From an uncultured Tateyamaria sp. (lineage in GTDB: Bacteria > Pseudomonadota > Alphaproteobacteria > Rhodobacterales > Rhodobacteraceae): DNA of 64,000 bases. The notes under the pieces are model-generated. The model was not told where the DNA came from. It did no database searches and worked only from the letters and a program-made list of their open reading frames with translations. A program made the translations under genes and the position numbers. Below, in pieces: positions 30,738-41,100 of the stretch (the first letter of the stretch is position 1; each line of letters starts with the position of its first letter). The stretch covers positions 62,001 through 126,000 of the forward strand of contig NZ_CANKXW010000009.1 in assembly GCF_947487805.1 (NCBI RefSeq). Direction: 5' to 3'.

Positions 30738-31214
30738 TCAGCCGGACACCGGCTTGGACGGGACGGCCTCACCCCCAACCCGTTCCGCGATCTGATTGGT
30801 CCAGTACCAGCGCCGGGTGGTCCAGGTCACATCAATCGACACCGCGTCCCCGCTTACCGTGCCGTACCACACGACCGTATGCGGGGCATCCGGACAGATC
30901 GCCGTGGTGGTAAAATGGATCACCCCGTCGACCTCTTTGGTCTGGTAGTCCGTCCAGCCAAAATTGCAGTAGTCTTCGCAATCGACCGACATGAATGTGC
31001 CATCGCGAAAGAGGATATTGTCATCCAGCACCGACCCGCTGGCCGGGTCCTCGCCATAAATCTTGAACGTCCTGCCATCCAGCGCACCGGTCGCGGCCCA
31101 GTCTCCCTCGGGCACGGCCAGGTCCGGGATGTCCTGGTTCATGACCGACAATGTGGCCGCTCCCGTGCCAAAGGTGGCGGCGGCAATCGCGGCGATCTGC
31201 AAGATCTGGGACAT
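30738..31214 (-). CDS. Secreted hypothetical protein
   Basis: N-terminal hydrophobic signal, Cys pair VDCEDYCNFGW. Confidence 0.7.
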   Translation of the reverse strand: MSQILQIAAIAAATFGTGAATLSVMNQDIPDLAVPEGDWAATGALDGRTFKIYGEDPASGSVLDDNILFRDGTFMSVDCEDYCNFGWTDYQTKEVDGVIHFTTTAICPDAPHTVVWYGTVSGDAVSIDVTWTTRRWYWTNQIAERVGGEAVPSKPVSG

Positions 31215-31442
31215 GAACGGCTCCGTTCGTCAAAGACTGAACTGTGGATCAAATGGTGTGGCACTCAAAACAAATCACGCCCGCGTCGCGCGAAATGGTG
31301 CAGCGGCGCGTGGGTCACATACCTGCTTATCCGAACCCGTACTCTACTGTCCATTCTTCGTGACCAGAGGGAACCGGTTTCCGGATCGCGGCACAGAAAT
31401 TCGGCAGAACGGGGGACGGAGCCCCGATCTGCCCCGCCGCGT

Positions 31443-33071
31443 TCAGATCTTCGTCGCCAGCTTGCGCAGCTCGAATTTCTGGATCTTGCCCGTGGACGTC
31501 TTGGGCAGCTCCTGGAACACGACCTTTTTGGGCGCCTTGAACCCGGCCAAAGTCTGCCGGGCAAAGGCGATCAGGTCGGCCTCCGACGGGCTGGCACCGG
31601 GCTTCAGTTCGACAAAGGCGCAAGGCACCTCGCCCCATTTGTCGTCCGGTTTCGCTACCACGGCGGCCAGATTCACGTCCTCATGCGCCATCAGCACGCC
31701 CTCGACCTCGACGCTTGATATGTTTTCGCCGCCCGAGATGATGATGTCCTTGGCCCGGTCCGCAATCTGGATATAGCCGTCACCATGCTGGATCGCGATG
31801 TCGCCTGAATGGAAATACCCCCCGGCAAAGGCCTCTTCGGTGGCCTCCGGGTTCTTGAGATAGCCTTTCATCACCGAATTGCCCCGGATCATGATCTCGC
31901 CCTGGGCCGTGGCATCCATCGGCACCTGCACCATGTCCGCGTCCATGACCGTGATATGCTCCATCATCGGAAAGGCGACGCCCTGCCGCGCCTTGATCGC
32001 GGCCTTTTCGTCCTGGGGCAGGTCGTCCCAGTCCTCGCCGCGCCAGACACATTCGGTCACGTGGCCATAGGTCTCAGTGAGCCCGTAGACCTGCGTGACG
32101 TTGAACCCCAGCGTTTCGATCTTGCCCAGCGTGGCGGGGGCAGGGGGCGCGCCTGCGGTGAACACCTCGACCGTGTGGTCAAAGGCGCGGCGTTCGTCGT
32201 CCGCCGCATTGACCAGCATGTTCAGCACGATGGGCGCGCCGCCGAAATGCGTGACACCTTCGTCGGCAATCGCGTCATAGATCGGCTTGGCCGCGATGTC
32301 GCGGCAACATACCAGCGTGCCGCCCAGCACCGGCATCATCCACGTGTGGTTCCACCCGTTGCAGTGAAACAGCGGCACAATCGCCATGAAGACGGGATAA
32401 AGCTGCATCCGCCAGCTGATCACCGTACCCATCGTCATCAGATAGGCACCGCGGTGGTGATGTACCACGCCCTTGGGCCGCCCCGTGGTGCCCGAGGTAT
32501 AGGACAGCGCGAGGCTCTCCCACTCGTCCTCGGGCATGATCCAGTCAAAGGCCGGGTCGGCCTGCGCCAGCACGTCCTCGTATTCATCATGCCGCCCCGT
32601 GGCGGGCCAGCCATGCGCGGCGTCGGCCACTTCGATGATCTGCGGGACCGCGCCGTCCATCGCAGCCACCGCCGCCTCGACCAGTTCGACAAATTGCGGA
32701 TCGACCAGCACGACCTTGGCCCCGCCGTGCGCGAAGATATACGCCACCGTATCCACGTCGAGCCGCGTGTTGACCGTGTTCAGCACCGCACCACAGGCGG
32801 GCACGCCGAAATGCGCCTCGGCCTGCGCGGGCAGGTTGGGGATCAGCGTGGCAACCACGTCGCCGGGGCCCACGCCCCGCGCCGCCATGGCAGAGGCCAG
32901 CCGCGTGCAGCGGTCATGATACTCGGCATAGGTTACGCGGTGATCGCCATAGATCACGGCCGTGCGCTGCGCGAACACATGCGACGCACGCCGCAGATGC
33001 GATAGAGGCGTCAGCGGCACATAGTTCGCTCTGGTCTTGCCCAGCCCGGTTTCATCTGCCATCCAACCCAT
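31443..33071 (-). CDS. AMP-binding acyl-CoA synthetase
   Basis: SYTSGTTGRPKGVVHHHRGAY, QVYGLTETYGH, KTSTGKIQKFELRK. Confidence 0.93.
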   Translation of the reverse strand: MGWMADETGLGKTRANYVPLTPLSHLRRASHVFAQRTAVIYGDHRVTYAEYHDRCTRLASAMAARGVGPGDVVATLIPNLPAQAEAHFGVPACGAVLNTVNTRLDVDTVAYIFAHGGAKVVLVDPQFVELVEAAVAAMDGAVPQIIEVADAAHGWPATGRHDEYEDVLAQADPAFDWIMPEDEWESLALSYTSGTTGRPKGVVHHHRGAYLMTMGTVISWRMQLYPVFMAIVPLFHCNGWNHTWMMPVLGGTLVCCRDIAAKPIYDAIADEGVTHFGGAPIVLNMLVNAADDERRAFDHTVEVFTAGAPPAPATLGKIETLGFNVTQVYGLTETYGHVTECVWRGEDWDDLPQDEKAAIKARQGVAFPMMEHITVMDADMVQVPMDATAQGEIMIRGNSVMKGYLKNPEATEEAFAGGYFHSGDIAIQHGDGYIQIADRAKDIIISGGENISSVEVEGVLMAHEDVNLAAVVAKPDDKWGEVPCAFVELKPGASPSEADLIAFARQTLAGFKAPKKVVFQELPKTSTGKIQKFELRKLATKI

Positions 33072-33144
33072 TACGCGTCTCCCCTGTTTGGCGGCGCGAT
33101 TGTTGCGCTGTTCGGACGCGCGGCGCAAGACATGGAATGCACTG

Positions 33145-34074
33145 ATGACCACGGCCCCTGACCTGCGCCTTGACACCCGGCCCGTGGCGGCGGCGGTCAG
33201 CATGGTGGGCGCGATGGCGATCATCGGGTTCATCGACATCTACGTCGCAGTCCTCGCCCAGACAATTTCGGTCTGGCAGTTCTTTGCGGTGCGGCTGGTG
33301 CTGGCCCTGCCACTGATCCTCGGTGCGTCCTGGCTGGGCTGGGGGCGGATCTGGCCGCGCCGGTTCGGCAATGTCGCGTTCCGCAGCATGTTGATCGCGC
33401 TTGGCATGACCTGCTATTTCGGCGCGCTGGCCTTCATGCCAATTGCCATGGCGCTGGCGGGGCTGTTCACATCGCCGATCTTTGTACTGCTGTTCACCGC
33501 GTACGGTCTGCGGCAACGGATCGGGCCATGGCGCATCCTCGCCGTGGCGCTCGGGTTTCTGGGCATCCTCGTGGTCCTCGGCCCCTCGGGCGGGGCTCTG
33601 GGCTGGATCATCGTGCTGCCGGTCTGCGGCGGCGTGCTCTATGCCGCCGGGGTCGTGGCGACCCGCGCATTCTGCGAAGGCGAAAGCACGCTGACCCTGC
33701 TCCTGGGCATCTTCGTGGCACAAACGGTGCTCGGCCTCTGCGTGCTGGCAGTGATTGCCCTCACCGGGATCGAGGCCAGTAGCGGCGGCATGGCCTTTCT
33801 GACCCGTGGCTGGGTCTGGCCGATCACCGACGCCTGGCCCTACCTGGCCTTGCAGGCCGTGGGCGCGGTGCTGGGGGTCAGCCTGCTCAACCGCGCCTAC
33901 CAGATCGGAGAGGCAAGCCACGTGACCGTGTTCGAATATTCAGTGATGGTGTTCGGACCGATCTTTGGCTGGTGGTTCCTGGGCCAGCAGATCACCCCGG
34001 TCCAGATCGTCGGCGTGGTCCTGATCGTCATCGCCGGGCTGATCATCGCCGTGCGCAGCCAGCGCGGGCTGTGA
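33145..34074 (+). CDS. DMT/EamA-family transporter
   Basis: About ten TM segments, EamA repeat pattern. Confidence 0.85.
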   Translation: MTTAPDLRLDTRPVAAAVSMVGAMAIIGFIDIYVAVLAQTISVWQFFAVRLVLALPLILGASWLGWGRIWPRRFGNVAFRSMLIALGMTCYFGALAFMPIAMALAGLFTSPIFVLLFTAYGLRQRIGPWRILAVALGFLGILVVLGPSGGALGWIIVLPVCGGVLYAAGVVATRAFCEGESTLTLLLGIFVAQTVLGLCVLAVIALTGIEASSGGMAFLTRGWVWPITDAWPYLALQAVGAVLGVSLLNRAYQIGEASHVTVFEYSVMVFGPIFGWWFLGQQITPVQIVGVVLIVIAGLIIAVRSQRGL

Positions 34075-34113
34075 TCACTGGACTTGGCCACGCGCACGGG
34101 TAGTGTGGCGTCC

Positions 34114-34755
34114 ATGATCCTCAGCCCCGGCCGCTCCTACGTCTTTGTCCACGCCCCCAAGACCGGCGGCACCGCCATGGCGCTGGCGCTGGAAAGCCGC
34201 GCGATGAAGGACGACATCATGCTGGGCGACACGCCCAAGGCGCTCAAACGCCGCCGCCGCCTGAGGGGCGCGCAGACACGCGGGCGGCTGTGGAAACATT
34301 CGACCCTCGCCGATATCGACGGGCTGGTACCAAGCCTCGACGGCCTCTTTGCCTTTACCCTCGTGCGCAACCCCTGGGACCGGATGGTCAGCTATTATCA
34401 CTGGCTGCGCGTCCAGAACTTTGACCACCCGGCGGTGGCCCTCGCCGGGCAAATGGATTTTGCCGACTTCGCCTGCGCCGGGCAGGTCATCGCCTCGATG
34501 CAGGCCAGCCCCGCGCGCCATTACATGACCGACGCCACCGGCGCAGAGCGTGCCGACCTCTTTATTCGGCTGGAGGCGTTGGGCGAGGATGCGGCGCCCT
34601 TGTGGGATCACTTGGGCTTTGCGCTGGAACTGGATCACGTGAACGCCTCTGCGCGCGACGCGGATTTCCGCAGCTACTATACCGATGCCGCCCGCGCGGC
34701 CGTCGCCACCGCCTGCGCCGAGGACATCGAAAGATTCGGCTACAGCTTCGACTGA
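34114..34755 (+). CDS. Sulfotransferase-family protein
   Basis: YVFVHAPKTGGTAMALALE (PAPS-binding) and FTLVRNPWDRMVSYYHWL. Confidence 0.85.
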   Translation: MILSPGRSYVFVHAPKTGGTAMALALESRAMKDDIMLGDTPKALKRRRRLRGAQTRGRLWKHSTLADIDGLVPSLDGLFAFTLVRNPWDRMVSYYHWLRVQNFDHPAVALAGQMDFADFACAGQVIASMQASPARHYMTDATGAERADLFIRLEALGEDAAPLWDHLGFALELDHVNASARDADFRSYYTDAARAAVATACAEDIERFGYSFD

Positions 34756-34946
34756 CAGGCCATTGCCGGCATTTTCCTAAAAACTGTTTCCAATTTTCAT
34801 CAAATCGCGTGTGTCGCACCGGGATTGCCCCGCTGCCGCGCGACAGTGCCCGATTTCTGCCCAGATCGTGGCCCGTCTCTGCCCCGAGAATCACCCCAAG
34901 TGAGGACATCGAAACGAATGCAGGCGCAGATCAACGCGCCGTCACC

Positions 34947-35594
34947 ATGGGGATGGATGAGATGTTTGGATGGAAGAACAAGACCGCGCCGCGCCGTATG
35001 CCGGAAATGTCGGGCGCCTGTGACGGCGCCATCATCAACACACGCGGCCATCTGGCCGGCACACGTGTGGCCACCGCGATGGGGTGGCGGGCCGTCGAGG
35101 CTCTGGCGGCAGGCGATCTTGTTCTGACATTCGACAACGGCTTGCAGCCCCTTGTCGAGATCCGCCGCGAGGTGTTCTGGGTGGCCGACATGATGGCGCC
35201 TTCGGCCTACGGGGCGGTGGTGGTGCCGGTGGGGGCACTCGGCAACTCGGCAGAGCTCGAGCTTCTGCCCGACCAGGGGGTGCTGGTGGAAAGCGACGCG
35301 GCCTGCGACGCCCATGGTGATCCTTTTGCCGTGGTGCCTGCCAAGGCGCTGACCGGCTTTCGTGGCATCACCCGTACGGCCCCGCGTACCCAGATCGAGG
35401 TCATCACGCTGATCTTTGACGCAGCACAGGTGATCTATGCCGAAGGCGGCGCGCTGCTGCACTGCCCTCCTGCGATCGTGACGCTGGGCGAACTGGGCGA
35501 CCAGACCCGCGACTATGACGTTATCCGTGCGCGGGACGCAGAATTTCTGGTGGCGTGCATGGAGGCCGAAGACCGCCTGAATGCCGCTGCCTGA
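34947..35594 (+). CDS. Hint (Hedgehog/intein)-like domain protein lacking the catalytic Cys
   Basis: GHLAGTRVATAMGWRAVEALAAGDLVLTFDNGLQPLVEIRR matches the Hint block A pattern; C(F)xxGT replaced by GHLAGT. Confidence 0.75.
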   Translation: MGMDEMFGWKNKTAPRRMPEMSGACDGAIINTRGHLAGTRVATAMGWRAVEALAAGDLVLTFDNGLQPLVEIRREVFWVADMMAPSAYGAVVVPVGALGNSAELELLPDQGVLVESDAACDAHGDPFAVVPAKALTGFRGITRTAPRTQIEVITLIFDAAQVIYAEGGALLHCPPAIVTLGELGDQTRDYDVIRARDAEFLVACMEAEDRLNAAA

Positions 35595-35636
35595 CACCGC
35601 ATTGGCGCGGGCCACATGCCACGCGCCAAACCTTCT

Positions 35637-35702
35637 CTGCACCCGGCCAACACGGGTCTCCGGCCGCTCCGCCCCCAACATCGGAGCGGCGGTCGGGTGC
35701 AG
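35637..35702. other. Nested inverted repeat between the Hint gene and C1 protease gene
   Basis: Outer arms CTGCACCCGGCC/GGTCGGGTGCAG (11/12), inner arms CCGCTCCG/CGGAGCGG (8/8), 10-nt loop. Confidence 0.7.
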
Positions 35703-35789
35703 GGGCTCTGCATAACCTCAAGTTGAGAGTTGACACGACTCGTCCCGCGCGACAGCCTTTTGTTAACATTTGACGAAAGCACTTTTGAC

Positions 35790-38105
35790 ATGACCCTGCT
35801 TGATGCGCGCCCCGACCGTATGGACTTTCGCGACCGCGAATACCGTGCGCGGCTGGTGTCGCAGCCGACCCAGTATCCCAGCAACCGCGAGATGCACACG
35901 TTCTTTGGCCAATACGTGTCCCGCGGCATGATCCTGGATCAGGAATCCGAGGGCGCCTGCACCGGGTTCGGGCTGGCGGCGGTGGTGAATTACCTCAACT
36001 GGATCAAATGGTTGGGCGAAAGCCACGCCGCGGGCCTCAATATCCTGGCCGAGGATCTGCCGGGCCGGCCCGAGACGGTCAGCCCATGGATGCTCTACTC
36101 CGTCGCACAGCTCTATGACGAGTGGGAGGGCGAGGATTACTCCGGCTCAAGCTGTCGCGGCGCGATGAAGGGCTGGCACAAGCACGGCGCGTGCAGCATG
36201 GCGCTCTGGTCGCGCCACACCACCCGTCAGGCCCCCGATGCTGCGTGGTTGCAGGACGCCGCCGCCAACCCGCTGGGCGCGTATTACCGGGTCAACGCCA
36301 TGTCGATCACCGATATGCAATCGGCCATCTACGAGGTCGGCGCGATCTATTGCTCGGCCAAGGTGCACACCGGCTGGAACTTTGCCCAATCCGAGGCCGC
36401 GCCCGAGGTCCAGAGCTTTGACTATGCGCACCCGGATGGCGGCGCACCACAGGTCATGGCGCTGCCTGTGATCGACATGTCGGGCAGCCATACGGGCGGG
36501 CACGCTTTCTGCATCGTGGGCTACACCGACCGCGGCTTTATCGTTCAGAATTCGTGGGGGCCCGACTGGGGTGCCAAATGGGGCGAGGCCGAAACGCCCA
36601 TCGAACACGCCGTGGGCGGCTTTGCCCTGATGACCTACGAGGATTGGGTGATCAACGGGCACGACGCGTGGGTCGCGGCGCTGGCGGCTCCCGTTAAACT
36701 GTCGGACCGGGCCCAGACCAGCCCCGCCCGCTCGCGCCACAGCCTGCTGGAAAAGGTGTCGCTGACGGGCGCACAGCGCAAGCTCGAGGTCGGCGTGTCA
36801 ATGGACAGCATCCGCCCCTGGAGCGAAGAGAAAGCCTATGAGCACTCCATCGTCATGGGCAACAACGGCAAGCTGGTGCGCCGCCGCGTCGACATGAAGG
36901 ACGGCGCAACCGAACTGCGCACCACCATCGGCGCACTGCTCGAGGCCAGCCCGGACCGCGACGTGGTCGTCTATGCCCATGGCGGCCTCAATTCTGAAAA
37001 GGTGGCGATCAAGCGCGCGCAGATGATGGGCCCCTGGTTCGAACGCAACGGCATCACGCCCATCTTCGTGATCTGGCGCACCGGCTTTCTCGAGGCAGTG
37101 TCGAATATCGGCCAGGACATGCTGGCCCAGTACACCGAGGAATTGCAACGCATCGAGCGCAGCGGCTTTCAGAACGTGCTGTCCGCCGCACGGCGCAAGC
37201 TGAACAAGAAATTCGACAACGCGTTCGAGGCGGTGGCTGAAAAGGTGCTGGGCAAGGCCGTGTGGTCACAGATCAAGCAGAACGCCGAGGCCGCCTGCCA
37301 GACCAACAGCGCCGAAGGCATCACCGGCGGCATGCGCATTCTGGCGGACGTGATCCGCGACACCCGCGCGCGCATGGACCGCCCCTTCCGCATTCACCTG
37401 CTGGGCCACTCCGCAGGCGCGATCATCCTGGGCCATTTCGCACAGGATCTGGCGCGCTTTACCGCCATCGGGTCGCTGGGCCTGCTGGCGCCTGCCTGCA
37501 CGCTGTCTTTTGCCAACAAGATGTTTATCCCCCTCGTCGACACCGGCCAGCTGCCGCGCGACAGGTTCTATGTGGTCAACCTCAACCGCAGCAACGAACG
37601 CGGCGACCATGTGGGGCTTTATCACAAATCCCTGCTCTATCTGGTCAGCCGCGCGCTCGAAAGCCCGCGCAAATCGCCGCTTCTGGGCCTCGATGACGCG
37701 TGGATCCTGCCTTCCGAGGTGGCGCAGGGCGAAATGTCCTTTCCGTCCGTCGCCAAATCCGTGCTGGACGATCCCGCCGCCCACGCGCTGCAAATCTATG
37801 AGGAACTGAACCTCTATTACGCGCTGGCGGGCAAGAAAGAGGGCGAGGCCCTGACAAACGCCCAGATCACCCGCCTGCGCAGCGTCAAGGACATCCAGAA
37901 GTGGCGCGCGTTCAAGGCGCGCAGCGAATTTCCCTATCGCATCATCCAAAGCCCGCAGATCCAGGTCCGCGCGGTGGCCAATGACGATGCCTTTGTGCCC
38001 AGCGGGCACGGGGCTGTCGACAATGACCTGACAGTGATGAACTGGGCGCTCTATCACATCGCGGGCGAGGTCCCGCACCCGATCACCGATCTCAGCGGGG
38101 TATGA
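35790..38105 (+). CDS. Papain-like (C1) cysteine protease fused to C-terminal alpha/beta-hydrolase
   Basis: QESEGACTGFG (Gln/Cys), TGGHAFCIVGYTDRGFIVQNSWGPDWG (His/Asn); then VVVYAHGGLNSE and IHLLGHSAGAIILGHF (GxSxG). No signal peptide. Confidence 0.85.
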   Translation: MTLLDARPDRMDFRDREYRARLVSQPTQYPSNREMHTFFGQYVSRGMILDQESEGACTGFGLAAVVNYLNWIKWLGESHAAGLNILAEDLPGRPETVSPWMLYSVAQLYDEWEGEDYSGSSCRGAMKGWHKHGACSMALWSRHTTRQAPDAAWLQDAAANPLGAYYRVNAMSITDMQSAIYEVGAIYCSAKVHTGWNFAQSEAAPEVQSFDYAHPDGGAPQVMALPVIDMSGSHTGGHAFCIVGYTDRGFIVQNSWGPDWGAKWGEAETPIEHAVGGFALMTYEDWVINGHDAWVAALAAPVKLSDRAQTSPARSRHSLLEKVSLTGAQRKLEVGVSMDSIRPWSEEKAYEHSIVMGNNGKLVRRRVDMKDGATELRTTIGALLEASPDRDVVVYAHGGLNSEKVAIKRAQMMGPWFERNGITPIFVIWRTGFLEAVSNIGQDMLAQYTEELQRIERSGFQNVLSAARRKLNKKFDNAFEAVAEKVLGKAVWSQIKQNAEAACQTNSAEGITGGMRILADVIRDTRARMDRPFRIHLLGHSAGAIILGHFAQDLARFTAIGSLGLLAPACTLSFANKMFIPLVDTGQLPRDRFYVVNLNRSNERGDHVGLYHKSLLYLVSRALESPRKSPLLGLDDAWILPSEVAQGEMSFPSVAKSVLDDPAAHALQIYEELNLYYALAGKKEGEALTNAQITRLRSVKDIQKWRAFKARSEFPYRIIQSPQIQVRAVANDDAFVPSGHGAVDNDLTVMNWALYHIAGEVPHPITDLSGV

Positions 38106-38130
38106 CCCCGGCCACCAGAGAGGACATGCC

Positions 38131-41100
38131 ATGGACACGCCGAACGCCTATCTGACCCACCTGCGGTCGCTACTGACGCGCGAAGAGCTTGAGGCGTTGA
38201 TGGACGACCCGGCGGCCTTTGGTGCGGACGATGACGTGGTCGATCCCGACCGCGAGTTGCGGATGGGCGGCCCCATGACCGGCCCTATCGGCGGTGCCGC
38301 TCTGCCGCCCGCGGCCCCGCCTGGTGGGGTGCGCGACACGTTCCAGCGCTTCGAGGCCGAAGAAGAGCTGACCTATGACGAGGTAATGCAGGTCGAGGCG
38401 ATCATCCTGCCGCTCACCCGTCCGGCGGTGCTGGTGCAGGACAACGATTACGCGGTGGAGCATGCCAAGTGGCGCCACCTCAACGACGATGGTGCCGCGC
38501 GCGATCACATCCTGCGCGCGCTGCCAATGGTCGGGCGCATCAACGTGCCCAGCAACGCGGCCATTCCCTATGCGGGCACGGGCTTTGTCGTGGGGCAGGG
38601 TCTCTTGATGACGAACCGCCACGTGGCCGAGCTGTTTGCCGATGGTGTGGGCGCGGGCGATGTGCGCCTCAAACCCGGCGCGTCGGTCAACATCGATTTT
38701 CTGGCCGAACACGGATCCCACGCGCGCCAGCAATTGCAGGTCGCGGGCGTGCGCATGATCCACCCGTTCTGGGACATGGCCCTGCTCGAGGTCGAGGGGC
38801 TGGCCGATGACACCAGCGTCCTTGAGCTGTCACAGGACGACCCCGCGCGCTTGCGCAACCGCGAGGTGGCGGTGGTCGGCTACCCGGCCTTTGATCCGCG
38901 CAATGACCGCGCCGTCCAGCACCGCCTGTTCAACCGTATATACAACGTCAAACGGTTGCAGCCGGGCCTTTATACCAACCGCGCGCGGGTGCGCAGCTTT
39001 GGCAACATCGTCCGCGCGGCGGGGCATGACGCCTCGACGCTGGGCGGCAATTCCGGCAGCGCGGTCATCGATATGCAGACGGGCCACGTGGTCGGCCTGC
39101 ACTTTGCCGGGCTCGAGGGCAAATCGAACTTTGCAGTGCCCGCCTCCGAACTGGCCCGCGATGCGCACGTGACCCGCGCGGGCGTCAGCTTTGCCGGCGC
39201 GCGCCCCCGCCCCGGCAGCAGCCCTTGGGCGAGCCACTGGAACGCGGTCGCGCCCAAGGATGAACCACCCGCGGCGGGCCCGGCGGACACCGCGCCGCAG
39301 ATGACCACAACCGGGTCCAATACCATGACGATCCACGTGCCCGTGACCCTGACCGTGGGCTTTGACGGCACCGCCGTCACGCTTGGCACCGGCGATGCCG
39401 CACCAGCGGCCCCCGCCACCGAAAAGATGGTGGAGCCGACCCACGACCCCGATTACGCCACACGCACAGGCTACGATCCCGATTTCCTCGGCCTGCCCGT
39501 GCCCATGCCCGAGGCCACCAATACCGGCGATCTGTCGGTGCAGGCAGATGGCGCGACCGTGCTGGATTATCACAACTTTTCGCTGGTGATGAACGCGCGC
39601 CGCAGGCTGGCCCAGATCACCGCTAGCATGGTGGACGCCAGCGACGCGGCCAAGGAACCCGAGGCCGATTTCGTCTATACCCGCAAGGCGCTCAACGGCT
39701 TCACCAGCAAGAACGACCGCGAGAAATGGTTCCTCGACCCGCGCATCCCTGCGGGCGATCAACTGCCGGACGTGTTCTACAACCGCGACCGGACAGCCTT
39801 TGACAAGGGTCACCTCGTGCGGCGCGAAGCCGTGGCCTTTGGCGCCAGTTTCACGGATGTGCAGCTGGCCAATGGCGACACCTTCCACTCGACCAACTGC
39901 TCGCCGCAGGTCAAGGGCTTCAACCGCTCGATGCTGCGCGGCGTCTGGGGCCAGCTGGAAAACGATGTGCTGGCGGCGGCGGCCACTGAACGCTGCGTGG
40001 TGTTCAGCGGCCCCGTGCTGGCCGACACCGACCCGGAATTCCACGGGCGCGACCTGAACGGCGACACGGTGGTGCAGATCCCCGCCCGCTACTGGAAGAT
40101 GATCGTCACGCGCGAGGGCGACGCGCTGCGCACCCACGCCTACCTGCTGGAACAGGACCTCGACGACGTCGATTTCGAATTTGCCCGCGCAGGCGACTGG
40201 GTCGATCACGAGATCGCGCCCGACGCGCTCGAGGCTTTGCTGGGCAATGTCCGCTTTCCCCACCTGGCCGATGCGGGCCGGGACAAGATGTCGGCCGCCG
40301 AATGGATGGAGCTGGTGCAGGACCCCGACACCACCGACCGCGAAATCCTTGACGTGTCGCTGATCCTGCCCGGTGCCGGGGCGTTCGATTTCCGCGTCGT
40401 GCCGAATCCCGATGTCGTCGACCTGCCCGAAGGCGCAGAGGATACCGAGAACGCGATGGCCGTGGCCAATGATCTGGCGCGGTCGCGGCGCGCCACGAAA
40501 TTTGCCCTGCGCAAGGACTTCGGCAACGCGCCCGTGCTGGTGTCGGAAATGGACAGCTGGGGACAGTTCCCGGTGCTGATCGACGAGATCGTGGACCACC
40601 TGAACAAGGGCTACAATGTCTATTCCGTGGGCGCGGCGGGTGACACGGCGCAGAACATGGTGCGCGGTCCGGTGCAGGCGCGCGGGCAGGAATACATGCT
40701 GGCGCTCGATGCGCAGCGCGACGAGGTGCAGGCCTTTGTGTTCTCGGCTGCGGGCAATGACATCATCGGCGAGGACCCCGCCACGGGGCGGGCCGCGCTG
40801 ATGGACCTGATCCTTGATTTCAACGGCGATGCCAGCGACGTCGACGGCCACATCAACCACGCGCTCTTGCAGGACAAGCTCGACATGCTGCGCGGCATGT
40901 ACAAAGAGGTGATCAGCACGATCCGGGACGATGCGGATTTTGCGACCCTGCCGATCCTCGTGCACGGCTACGACGTGCCCTTTCCCTTCCCATGGGTGGG
41001 CGACCGCCGCAATCCGGTGCACGCGGCCAAGGACAAATGGCTGGGCACCCCGTTTGCGGCGCGCGGCATCCACGACCACACCCTGCGCCGCGCGATCCTG

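Noticed and set aside
34947-35594. Hint domain as an intein inside a split gene
   Set aside because: No flanking extein halves of one protein and no catalytic Cys; treated as stand-alone.
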